From Oscillatoria sp. Prado101 (GTDB lineage: Bacteria > Cyanobacteriota > Cyanobacteriia > Cyanobacteriales > Oscillatoriaceae), in assembly GCA_025454445.1 (NCBI GenBank), contig JALOOK010000045.1:1-13543 (forward strand): a stretch of DNA of 13,543 nucleotides, in the 5' to 3' direction. Under the pieces are notes generated by a model, which worked only from the letters and a program-made list of their open reading frames with translations, did no database searches and was not told the origin of the DNA. The position numbers were made by a program, and so were the translations under genes. Within the stretch, counting starts at the first letter, position 1; the number at the start of each line of letters is the position of its first letter. Below, piece after piece: positions 1 through 5,813 of this stretch.

Positions 1-412
1 CAACAGTGGGGCCGGTTTTGCTTCTTTACTGTTAACTGTAGTAGAATTGCTTCGCCAGCTAATGGAAGCGCAAGTAATTCGGCGAATGGAACAGCAAGTT
101 CTCAGCGAGACAGACTTAGACCAAGCTGCAGAAAGTTTGAAAAAGCTGGAAGAAGAAGTGCTGCGCTTGTGCGAGATATTTGAAATAGACCCAGAAGATT
201 TGAATGTCGATCTGGGAGAGTTGGGCACCCTTTTGCCGCCGCCGGGAACTTACTATCCTGGGGAAGCCAGCCAGAAGCCTTCTGTATTGGAACTGATAGA
301 TAGACTTTTAAATATCGGACTTGTGGTGCATGGCGATGTCGATATAGGGCTGGCTAATATGAATTTAATTCACGCCAAGCTGCGATTGGTTGTGACATCA
401 AAGCCGATCTAA
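1..412 (+). CDS. gvpK: Gas vesicle protein GvpK (5' end missing)
   Basis: GvpK is an accessory protein needed for gas-vesicle assembly in the cytoplasm. The frame is open from base 2, so the gene starts left of the window and 136 C-terminal residues are visible. The first visible residues (NSGAGFASLLLTVVELLRQL) match the GvpK N-terminal region as I remember it, so the TTG at 47 is an internal leucine codon, not a start. The family hallmarks follow: RQLMEAQVIRRME, an acidic helix (LKKLEEEVLRLCE), DPEDLNVDLGELGTLLPP, then the closing block LELIDRLLNIGLVV...HAKLRLVVTSKPI. That last block looks like GvpA/GvpJ but is, from memory, a normal part of GvpK. gvpF follows after 35 bp, in the order K-F-G known from Anabaena gas-vesicle clusters. 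gvpA/C/N/J would be expected further left. Confidence 0.93.
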   Translation, partial: NSGAGFASLLLTVVELLRQLMEAQVIRRMEQQVLSETDLDQAAESLKKLEEEVLRLCEIFEIDPEDLNVDLGELGTLLPPPGTYYPGEASQKPSVLELIDRLLNIGLVVHGDVDIGLANMNLIHAKLRLVVTSKPI

Positions 413-423
413 AAGCCGATATA
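400..423 (+). repeat. 12-bp imperfect tandem duplication over the gvpK stop
   Basis: AAAGCCGATCTA is followed directly by AAAGCCGATATA (11 of 12 identical). The first copy encodes the last residues of GvpK and starts its stop codon; the second lies in the spacer before gvpF. It lengthens the spacer without changing either protein. Confidence 0.6.
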
Positions 424-447
424 ACTGTTGAAGGTAGGGAAAATGTT

Positions 448-1182
448 ATGAGTTTAGGGTTTTATCTTTACGGGATTTTACCGGCACCGCTTTCGGAAGA
501 AGTGGCGCTAGAAGGACTGGACAAGCAACCAGTTCGCAGCCATAATGTTGACGGTTTAAACTTTTTGTACTCGGACGCCAAGCAAGAAAAATATCTCACT
601 TCCCGGCGCAATTTACTGTGCCACGAGAAAGTGCTGGAAGAGGCAATGACTCAAGGGTTCCGCACCCTGCTCCCTCTCCGCTTTGGACTGGTAGTGAAAA
701 CTTGGGAAACAGTCAGCGAGCAATTGATTCTTCCCTATAAAGAAAAACTGGAAGAGCTCTTTCAAAAAATGGAAGGACGACGAGAAGTGAGCGTTAAGGT
801 GCTGTGGAACAGCCAGTCGGAAATCCAGGCATTGCTGGAGGAAAATCCCAGCTTGAGAGAAAAGCGGGATGCCAAGTCAGGGAGAGCTTTGAGCATGGAG
901 GAAGTCATCGAAATTGGCCAGCTAATTGAAAGCGGTTTGCAACAGCGCAAGGAAGCGGTGATTGATGTTTTCTGCGATCGATTGAATGCTTTGGCGGCAG
1001 AAGTGGTGGAAAATGATACGATGACGGAAGAGATGATTTACAATGCCGCCTATTTGATTCCTTGGGAAAGTGAACCCCAGTTCAGCGACCAAGTAGAAGC
1101 TATCGACAAAAAGTTTGGAGATCGCCTGCGCATTCGCTACAACAATTTTACCGCTCCTTACACATTCACTCAGCTTTCTTAA
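448..1182 (+). CDS. gvpF: Gas vesicle protein GvpF/GvpL family
   Basis: This is a minor structural or assembly protein of the gas vesicle; GvpF-type proteins are thought to act with the GvpA shell protein during nucleation. The 244-aa length suits the GvpL/GvpF family. Visible family features are the N-terminal YLYGILPA strand, the CHEKVLEEAMTQGFRTLLPLRFG block (residues about 60-80, the most conserved stretch), a central charged helical region (about 95-165) and the C-terminal YNAAYLIPW...IRYNNFTAPYTF. AGGGA at 436-440 lies 7 nt before the ATG and supports this start; an ATG at 443 is out of frame. gvpG starts 10 bp after the stop, so the two are almost certainly co-transcribed. I use gvpF rather than gvpL because of the cyanobacterial order K-F-G; a single member cannot be separated from GvpL by motif alone. 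Confidence 0.92.
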   Translation: MSLGFYLYGILPAPLSEEVALEGLDKQPVRSHNVDGLNFLYSDAKQEKYLTSRRNLLCHEKVLEEAMTQGFRTLLPLRFGLVVKTWETVSEQLILPYKEKLEELFQKMEGRREVSVKVLWNSQSEIQALLEENPSLREKRDAKSGRALSMEEVIEIGQLIESGLQQRKEAVIDVFCDRLNALAAEVVENDTMTEEMIYNAAYLIPWESEPQFSDQVEAIDKKFGDRLRIRYNNFTAPYTFTQLS

Positions 1183-1192
1183 GGGGACTGCT

Positions 1193-1438
1193 ATGTTTCT
1201 AAAGCTATTAACTTTTCCGGTTTCGGGACCGCTTGGGGGAATCATCTGGATAGGAGAGCAACTGCTAGAACGCGCTAATGCTGAATTGGACGACCAGCAA
1301 AATTTGCAGAAACAATTATTAGCTTTGCAGCTGGCGTTTGATATCGGTGATATTTCCGAAGAGGATTTTGAAATTCAGGAAGAGGAACTTTTGCTGAAAA
1401 TTCAAGCGCTGGAAGAAGAAGCAGAAGAATCTGAGTGA
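1193..1438 (+). CDS. gvpG: Gas vesicle protein GvpG
   Basis: This is a small (81 aa) acidic accessory protein of gas-vesicle formation. The start MFLKLLTFPVSGPLGGIIWI is the typical GvpG opening: a short hydrophobic segment with a Gly-Pro turn. It continues into a long charged helix of coiled-coil character (GEQLLERANAELDDQQ, then LQKQLLALQLAFDIGDISEE) and ends in a glutamate-rich tail. The frame is open upstream to 1115 inside gvpF, but the conserved N-terminus and the AAGGGG ribosome-binding site at 1181-1186 fix the start at 1193. It is the last plus-strand gvp gene seen here, followed by a repeat block and then the convergent, probable gvpV. Confidence 0.92.
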   Translation: MFLKLLTFPVSGPLGGIIWIGEQLLERANAELDDQQNLQKQLLALQLAFDIGDISEEDFEIQEEELLLKIQALEEEAEESE

Positions 1439-1483
1439 AGGAGTATTAAGCTATTAGGCTTTTAACCGGCTTTTCCGTTGAAA

Positions 1484-1528
1484 GTCGGTGGAGCCGACAG
1501 ATCGCGTTCCCAGCCTGAAGCTGGGAAC
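1484..1528. repeat. Two-hairpin intergenic repeat, copy A
   Basis: Stem 1 is GTCGG-TGGAG-CCGAC (1484-1498). Stem 2 is GTTCCCAGC-CTGAA-GCTGGGAAC (1506-1528). The same architecture recurs at 4330-4373 with an identical stem 2 and a different but still paired stem 1. I recognise the type as a dispersed cyanobacterial repeat. It lies between convergent gvpG and gvpV. Confidence 0.75.
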
Positions 1529-1533
1529 TACTG

Positions 1534-1566
1534 AGAAACCCGGTTTCTTAAAGAAACCGGGTTTCT
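1534..1566. repeat. 33-nt nested palindromic repeat, copy 1
   Basis: Arms AGAAACCCGGTTTCT and AGAAACCGGGTTTCT are separated by TAA. The arms are reverse complements of each other, and each arm is itself a palindrome around its central base. It could therefore form one long hairpin or two short ones. The right flank TGGAGCGCA and the end AACCGCTATATT (1578-1589) are shared with copy 5. It may serve as a bidirectional terminator between gvpG and gvpV. Confidence 0.85.
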
Positions 1567-1587
1567 GGAGCGCAGAGAACCGCTATA

Positions 1588-1992
1588 TTAAAAATCAAAG
1601 TAGAAAGTCTCGAACTTGCTTGACTTATCCTCACTCTTAGGAGTGGGAGAGCTTTTTTGAGAAGAAGAAGCCTTGGGAGCAGACGCACTTTTTTGGGTGG
1701 CGCGAACTCTGGGAGCGGGCCCACTTCCTGGAGAACTGGAAACAGGATTTAAACTTGCCTGACGCAAGGTCTTAATAGTTTGTTCTGCCTCCTCTATTTG
1801 GCTGTCAATAATGCTCAGTTGCTGTTTCAAGAGTTGGGTGCGCTGTTCCATAAAGTGCAGTTCCTGCAGGATGCGCTGCCGTTTCGTTACCTTTTTGTAC
1901 AGCTCTAATTGTTCAGCAGCCTCACTGTTCTCGCGAGGTATTGTGTGGAGTTTAGGTGGAATTGGGCTGCGCGGGCGAGTTTTTTGCTGCAT
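1588..1992 (-). CDS. gvpV: Coiled-coil protein, probable gas vesicle protein GvpV
   Basis: This 134-aa protein has three parts: a basic, proline-rich N-terminus (QQKTRPRSPIPPKLHTIPRE), a central coiled-coil region (residues about 24-80: LELYKKVTKRQRILQELHFME, then EQRTQLLKQQLSIIDSQIEE), and a Ser/Pro/Lys-rich, probably disordered tail ending FYFDF. The pattern of an 'IPRE' motif followed by 'LELYKxVxxRQRIxQEL' resembles my memory of cyanobacterial GvpV, and gvpV follows gvpG in Anabaena. Here the gene is inverted and convergent with gvpK-F-G. I chose the ATG at 1992: the frame is open to 2058, but those 22 extra residues are unlike the family. No strong Shine-Dalgarno is visible. The stop codon lies at the boundary of a palindromic repeat element. 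The protein is certainly coiled-coil; the gvpV name is less secure. Confidence 0.6.
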   Translation of the reverse strand: MQQKTRPRSPIPPKLHTIPRENSEAAEQLELYKKVTKRQRILQELHFMEQRTQLLKQQLSIIDSQIEEAEQTIKTLRQASLNPVSSSPGSGPAPRVRATQKSASAPKASSSQKSSPTPKSEDKSSKFETFYFDF

Positions 1993-2359
1993 ATTGGTGA
2001 GTGAGGGATAAATAGGATTATAGCGGAAAACTCCAAGTATGTAAACATAAATAAACAAAAAGTTCGCCGGATGCTGCCCACGCCGCTAAAGCCAGGACGT
2101 TCAGGGGCTAAGAGCCTGTTTATAAAGTAATTATTAAGACAGCAACAAGCTAGAAACCGGGAATCTTGCTGCTGACGCGCCAGAAGAAACCCGGTTTCTT
2201 GTGACTTCACTTTTTCTTTATAAATCACCTCAGCCGACTGCAAACGGACGCTGGGATTTTAAGTTTAATTTCGCTCACCTACTTACCAGTTAGGCTGCCA
2301 ATCTCTGCGACAGTGGCGGTGTCGTGCCGGTGGCAGTTGAGCGGCTGGGCAACAGCGCC
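1993..2359. other. Gene-free spacer between gvpV and the first TPR gene
   Basis: No convincing reading frame lies here. An open minus-strand frame (1905-2243) runs through the degraded palindromic repeat and out of frame into gvpV, and has no family features. The spacer holds the degraded palindrome copy (2152-2199), and must contain the gvpV promoter. I could not place that promoter with confidence. Confidence 0.6.
2152..2199. repeat. Nested palindromic repeat, degraded copy 2
   Basis: The right arm AGAAACCCGGTTTCT (2185-2199) is intact. The left arm AGAAACCGGGAATCT (2152-2166) carries two changes, and the arms are 18 nt apart instead of 3. It is the same family as the four full copies, apparently decayed or rearranged. 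Confidence 0.65.
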
Positions 2360-3586
2360 CTAATAGCGCCCCAGTTTCTGGAGCGCTATGCCCAGATGTT
2401 GCAGCGTCCAATTTTCCGGGTAGTCAGGGTGGCACTCCAAAGCTTTGTCATAACTGGCTACAGCGTCAGAGTAGCGACCTAACTTATACAGGGCAATCCC
2501 CCGATTGTTCCACGCTCGGGAGTAATCGGACATGCGTGCCAGGGCTTGGTCGTAGCTGGCCAGGGCTTCCTCGTAGCGGCCCAGCTCGTCGAGTGCCGAA
2601 CCCCGGTTGTTCCAGGCTTCTGGACAGTTCGGCTGCAAATGCAGCGCCCGGTCGTAACTGGCCACAGCTTCCTCGTACCGGCACAAGTGGCTCAAGGCAA
2701 TGCCGCGATTGAACCAGGCTTCGGCGCTGTCGGGATCGATGGCCAGAAGTTGCTCCCAGGTGGCCACCGACTCCTCATACCGGCCTAAATCGTCGAGGGC
2801 GATCGCCCGGTAGCCCCAGGCTTCTGTGTCCAAAGGCGACCGCTGCAACACTTTCTCGAAGCTTTCTAGGGCCTCGGAATAGCGGCCCAAACTCCCCAAG
2901 GCCAAGCCTCGCAGGTTCCAGACTTCCGCCCAGTCGGGGTGAATTTCCAGGGCGCGATCACAGCTGGCGAGGGCTTCCGAGTGCCGGCCCAAATCTTCGA
3001 GCACTTGGGCTCGGCTGTACCAGGCTTTACCGGCACTGCCCTTGATTTCCAAGGCGCGATCCAAGCTGGCGAGGGCGTCGGAGTACCGCTGCAACTGCTG
3101 TAGCGCTACCCCGCGCCGGTACCAGATCCAGTAGTCCTGCGGGCGGGCGTCTGCGGCTTTGTCGAAGCATAACAGGGCTTCTTGTGGCTGCCCCAAGTCA
3201 TCCAGGGCCACACACCCCCGCTGATACCAGGCCCAGTAGTCGTCTGGCCTTACTTCCAGGGCTTTATTGTAGCTGGCAATCGCTTCCCAATAGCTCCCGG
3301 CATGCCTGTGCGCCTCCCCCCGCTCATACCACGCCCAGTAGTCATTCGGTCGCCTTTCCAGCGCTTTGTCGAAGCTGGCAATCGCTTGCGAGTGCCGGCC
3401 TAACTCATCCAAAGCGATGCCGAGATGATACCAGCTCCAGTAGTCCTCCGGTTGCAGTTCCAGAGCTCGCTCGTAGCAAGCCACCGCTTCTTCGTAGCGA
3501 CCTCTGGCCCGGAACTCATTCCCCTGCCGGTACAAATCGCTATAGCTTTCTGGCCGGCTCTCCAACATTCTCTCTTCCATAACCAT
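2360..3586 (-). CDS. Tetratricopeptide repeat (TPR) protein, 11.5 repeats
   Basis: The protein is almost wholly a TPR solenoid, probably a protein-binding scaffold; its partner cannot be told. I count 11 full 34-residue repeats from about residue 16, following the W-x-x-R-G-x-A-L-x-x-L-G-R-Y-x-E-A-x-A-S-Y-D-x-A-L-x-x-x-P pattern. Repeat 4 has one extra residue, and a twelfth repeat (NWTLQHLGIALQKLGRY) has two extra residues and ends after helix A. No signal peptide, membrane segment or enzymatic domain is seen, so it is probably cytoplasmic. Two ATGs compete, 3586 and 3580. GGGGG at 3588-3592 is 1 nt from the first and 7 nt from the second, so translation more likely begins at 3580 (MEERMLESRP). 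The codons are visibly GC-richer than those of the gvp genes. The second TPR gene upstream is on the same strand, but 0.9 kb away. Confidence 0.9.
   Translation of the reverse strand: MVMEERMLESRPESYSDLYRQGNEFRARGRYEEAVACYERALELQPEDYWSWYHLGIALDELGRHSQAIASFDKALERRPNDYWAWYERGEAHRHAGSYWEAIASYNKALEVRPDDYWAWYQRGCVALDDLGQPQEALLCFDKAADARPQDYWIWYRRGVALQQLQRYSDALASLDRALEIKGSAGKAWYSRAQVLEDLGRHSEALASCDRALEIHPDWAEVWNLRGLALGSLGRYSEALESFEKVLQRSPLDTEAWGYRAIALDDLGRYEESVATWEQLLAIDPDSAEAWFNRGIALSHLCRYEEAVASYDRALHLQPNCPEAWNNRGSALDELGRYEEALASYDQALARMSDYSRAWNNRGIALYKLGRYSDAVASYDKALECHPDYPENWTLQHLGIALQKLGRY
2799..2806. repeat. HIP1 octamer GCGATCGC in a TPR coding region
   Basis: Exact cyanobacterial HIP1 palindrome, here part of the coding sequence of the first TPR gene (eighth repeat, read AIALDDL on the minus strand). 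Confidence 0.8.
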
Positions 3587-3740
3587 ACCCCCATCAATAC
3601 GCCCTTAATTCAATTCTGAAATTGATTGTCTCGCCGAGGGTCATCAAGAGCTCCCACCTTCTCAATCCTTCATTGATTTTTAAGGAATTTATCCGCCACG
3701 CCTTGAAGAGGCGATTGTAAACAAATCATTATATTTTTCC

Positions 3741-3797
3741 GCAGCCAGCCCGGGCCGGCAGCCGGCGGAACCCGCCTGCGCCCAAGCCCTTTCGGGC
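3741..3797. repeat. GC-rich structured block with a GAAA-tetraloop hairpin
   Basis: Read on the minus strand, it holds GCCC-GAAA-GGGC (3786-3797) and GGCGG-GTT-CCGCC, followed by GCCGGC-type short palindromes. The string CCCAAGCCCTTTC at 3781-3793 recurs exactly at 7527-7539. It may be a dispersed repeat or a structured RNA upstream of the first TPR gene; neither is shown. Confidence 0.35.
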
Positions 3798-3976
3798 GTT
3801 GAACTTCCTTCATTCTAGTTTGTAGACAGGAACCCCCGTGCCGGTGCTTGAGATATCGCCTCTCTATCCTCAGGAATGCGCTCAGCATCGAAAACGCTGT
3901 ATTATTCGCCACACGCCCCTGCTAGGTAGCGGGATTTCTCGCCGCGATCTAGCACTAGCCAAATTGGGAGTGGCCC

Positions 3977-4009
3977 AGAAACCCGGTTTCTTAAAGAAAC
4001 CGGGTTTCT
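3977..4009. repeat. 33-nt nested palindromic repeat, copy 3
   Basis: Its core is identical to copy 1: arms AGAAACCCGGTTTCT and AGAAACCGGGTTTCT around TAA. Unlike copies 4 and 5 it has no obvious terminal inverted repeats in its flanks. No gene is interrupted. Confidence 0.85.
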
Positions 4010-4271
4010 CAGTACCAAGCGCTCCAATCCTGACTGCCGGCAACTTTGCTATCGCTTGCCTTCCCCCATCAAAGCCTGAAAAGATATTTGGCGGGATTAT
4101 TAGGCTAATAATGCTGCTTTTCCCTTGAAAGGAGGCAGTCACTTCGGAACTGCGCACACCGCCACCAATGAAAATTGTCGCAGCTAGCGGGGCGATCTCC
4201 GTGGGTGCCATCGGCACTACAAGACTATTTTCAAGTCAGAGTCCCGTAACGAGGAAACAAATATAAGGAGT

Positions 4272-4295
4272 AGGACAGGCCAGAGCGCCTGTCCT
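4272..4295. repeat. 9-bp inverted repeat hairpin
   Basis: Perfect arms AGGACAGGC and GCCTGTCCT flank the loop CAGAGC. It lies 34 bp before two-hairpin repeat copy B and probably belongs to the same cluster of dispersed cyanobacterial repeats. No T-run follows, so a terminator role is not supported. Confidence 0.65.
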
Positions 4296-4329
4296 CGGTA
4301 GGGCGTGCAGCCCAACTACAAACCTTTTC

Positions 4330-4373
4330 GAGGCAGAGCCTCCAAAGCGGCGTTCCCAGCTTGAGCTGGGAAC
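4330..4373. repeat. Two-hairpin intergenic repeat, copy B
   Basis: Stem 1 is GAGGC-AGA-GCCTC (4330-4342). Stem 2 is GTTCCCAGC-TTGA-GCTGGGAAC (4352-4373). Compared with copy A (1484-1528), stem 2 is the same and stem 1 has changed on both sides while keeping its pairing. Confidence 0.75.
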
Positions 4374-4429
4374 GAGAGGCTGCGATCAAAGCTATCTCAA
4401 CTCTTAAACATAGTAAAGCAAAATTAATG

Positions 4430-4474
4430 GGCGAGTGGGTAGCCCGCAGCTAGCTGCAACTACTGTCACTCGCC
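4430..4474 (-). terminator. Multi-stem hairpin, candidate terminator of the second TPR gene
   Basis: Outer arms GGCGAGTG (4430-4437) and CACTCGCC (4467-4474) pair. Inside lies the perfect 12-nt palindrome GCAGCTAGCTGC (4446-4457). On the minus strand it begins 29 nt after the TPR stop and is followed by the T-rich CATTAATTTTGC. The long interior makes it an atypical intrinsic terminator. Confidence 0.4.
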
Positions 4475-4503
4475 ACAGAAGGAAGCGCCAATTTTTTCAC
4501 GCT

Positions 4504-5601
4504 TCAGTCTTGGCTGTTAACTTTCCCTAGAATCAGCGCTTGGAATCGCTTATCTTGACGAATCCCGTCAAAATCAGAGTCATTTTTTGCAATCTGCCGG
4601 TATTGCTGAGGATACAAATTAAGAGCTTGTTTCAGGTTCTCAATGGCCAACTCGACATTGCCGGTGCCGGCATAACAGCAAGCCTTTCTGTACCAAGCCT
4701 TGTGCAGCTTGGGTTCGACTTCCAGGGCTTTGTCGAAGTGGTCGATCGCCCCATAGTAGCAGCCTAACTGACTCAGTGCCTGAGCCTTCATGTACCAGCC
4801 ATCATAAATCTCAGGGACGAGGGCCAAACCTTTGTCAAAACTGGTGACGGCTTTAGCGTACTGGCCTAAATTATACAGCGCCTGCCCCCGAAAATACCAA
4901 GCCCAGTAGTAGTTGGGCTTTAACTGTAGATTTTTCTCGTAGTTGAAAATCGCTTCTTCGTAACGGCCCAGATTGTACAGGGCATTGGCCCGATTGTACC
5001 AAGCCTGGTGGAAGTCCGGCTTAAACTCAACAGCTTTACCGTAGCTGGCGACCGTTTTCTCCAGTTGGCCCAAGCGCCGCAGGACAACACCTCGGTGATA
5101 CCAAGCCCAACAACAATCCGGTTTGAACTCAATCGCCCTGTCGTAGCTAGCGATTGCTTCCTCAAAGCGCCCCAAGTTCTTCAGGGAAATACCGCGATTA
5201 TTCCAAGCGCAGTAATTGTCAGGCTGGAACTTAATCGCCTTATCGAAGCTAACGATTGCCTCCTGAAAGCGCCCCATGTTATCAAGCGCACTCCCCCGTT
5301 GGTTCCAGGCTTGCTCGAAGCCAGGGTTGTACTCCAAGGCTATGTCAAAGCTGGCTATTGCCTCAGAGTAACGCATTAAATTATACAGCGCATCGCCTCG
5401 ACTGTACCAGATATCGGAATCCTCTGGTTCAAATTGCAAAGCTCGGTCGTAGTTAGGAATCGCTTCCTCATATTGCTTGGCCTGACTCAGCCGCAATCCC
5501 TTCTTAAAGAAAAAGTCAGCTTCAAAATCCCTAGCGTTACTCATAGAATCTGGCATCCGATCGTAGGATGATTTGATCTTAGATGCCCTAAACAATAGCA
5601 C
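4504..5601 (-). CDS. Tetratricopeptide repeat (TPR) protein, 9 repeats
   Basis: This is a TPR solenoid protein, probably a scaffold for protein-protein contacts in the cytoplasm, with partner unknown. Nine consecutive 34-residue repeats run from about residue 28 to 333, for example AWYNRANALYNLGRYEEAIF. A capping segment follows, with the DFDGIRQDKRFQALI motif that often closes cyanobacterial TPR proteins, so unlike its neighbour this gene appears complete at its C-terminus. The longest frame starts at 5601 (365 aa). The 15 to 19 residues before the later ATGs at 5556 and 5544 are unlike the family, so MPDSMSNARDF or MSNARDF is more likely the true N-terminus; no clear Shine-Dalgarno decides it. 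It is divergent from aspA, with about 210 bp of shared upstream DNA. The second repeat family member at 2360-3586 may be a paralogue, but the repeats are diverged. Confidence 0.9.
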   Translation of the reverse strand: MLLFRASKIKSSYDRMPDSMSNARDFEADFFFKKGLRLSQAKQYEEAIPNYDRALQFEPEDSDIWYSRGDALYNLMRYSEAIASFDIALEYNPGFEQAWNQRGSALDNMGRFQEAIVSFDKAIKFQPDNYCAWNNRGISLKNLGRFEEAIASYDRAIEFKPDCCWAWYHRGVVLRRLGQLEKTVASYGKAVEFKPDFHQAWYNRANALYNLGRYEEAIFNYEKNLQLKPNYYWAWYFRGQALYNLGQYAKAVTSFDKGLALVPEIYDGWYMKAQALSQLGCYYGAIDHFDKALEVEPKLHKAWYRKACCYAGTGNVELAIENLKQALNLYPQQYRQIAKNDSDFDGIRQDKRFQALILGKVNSQD

Positions 5602-5813
5602 GATTCAACAGCCACGCCCATAATGGCTAGCAAAAATCTGGCATCTTCCTTAAGGTAGATTTCATCCTTTCCTGGAGTAGTTACGGATGATTCCTGTTCG
5701 ATGCGCTTTGAGGGCCAAGAAGCCTAAACCTAGCAATTTCAAGGGTTTGATTCTACCCGAAGAATGTACCGAGCATAACCTCCAGTCGTAAATTATCGCA
5801 TTGTCTTAAGCAT
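5602..5813. other. Divergent upstream region of the second TPR gene and aspA
   Basis: This 212-bp region must hold both promoters. No convincing -35/-10 pair was found for either direction. The 11-mer AATCTGGCATC occurs at 5547-5557, over the possible ATG at 5556, and again at 5635-5645. Confidence 0.35.

Larger units (their letters stand above)
3587..4503. other. 0.9-kb gene-free region rich in hairpins between two TPR genes
   Basis: Short open frames exist on both strands but show no family features, and the longest (3882-4217, minus) is partly a translation of the palindromic repeat. From left to right the region holds a GC-rich structured block (about 3741-3797), palindrome copy 3 (3977-4009), a 9-bp inverted repeat (4272-4295), two-hairpin repeat copy B (4330-4373) and a multi-stem block (4430-4474). 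The promoter of the first TPR gene should lie near 3590-3740 but was not identified. Confidence 0.6.

Noticed and set aside
47..412. Short gvpK starting at TTG 47
   Set aside because: The frame is open to base 2 and the upstream residues match GvpK, so the gene is cut by the window edge, not started at 47.
250..412. Fusion of GvpK with a GvpA/GvpJ-like domain
   Set aside because: The GvpA-like closing block is, as remembered, a normal part of GvpK, so no fusion is claimed.
3184..3582. Long plus-strand frame opposite the first TPR gene
   Set aside because: Antisense shadow produced by the periodic codons of TPR repeats; no family features.
3882..4217. Minus-strand protein containing KPGFFKKPGF
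   Set aside because: The motif is the translated nested palindrome; the same kind of string (KPGFLKKPGF) appears in another spurious frame at 7648-7902.
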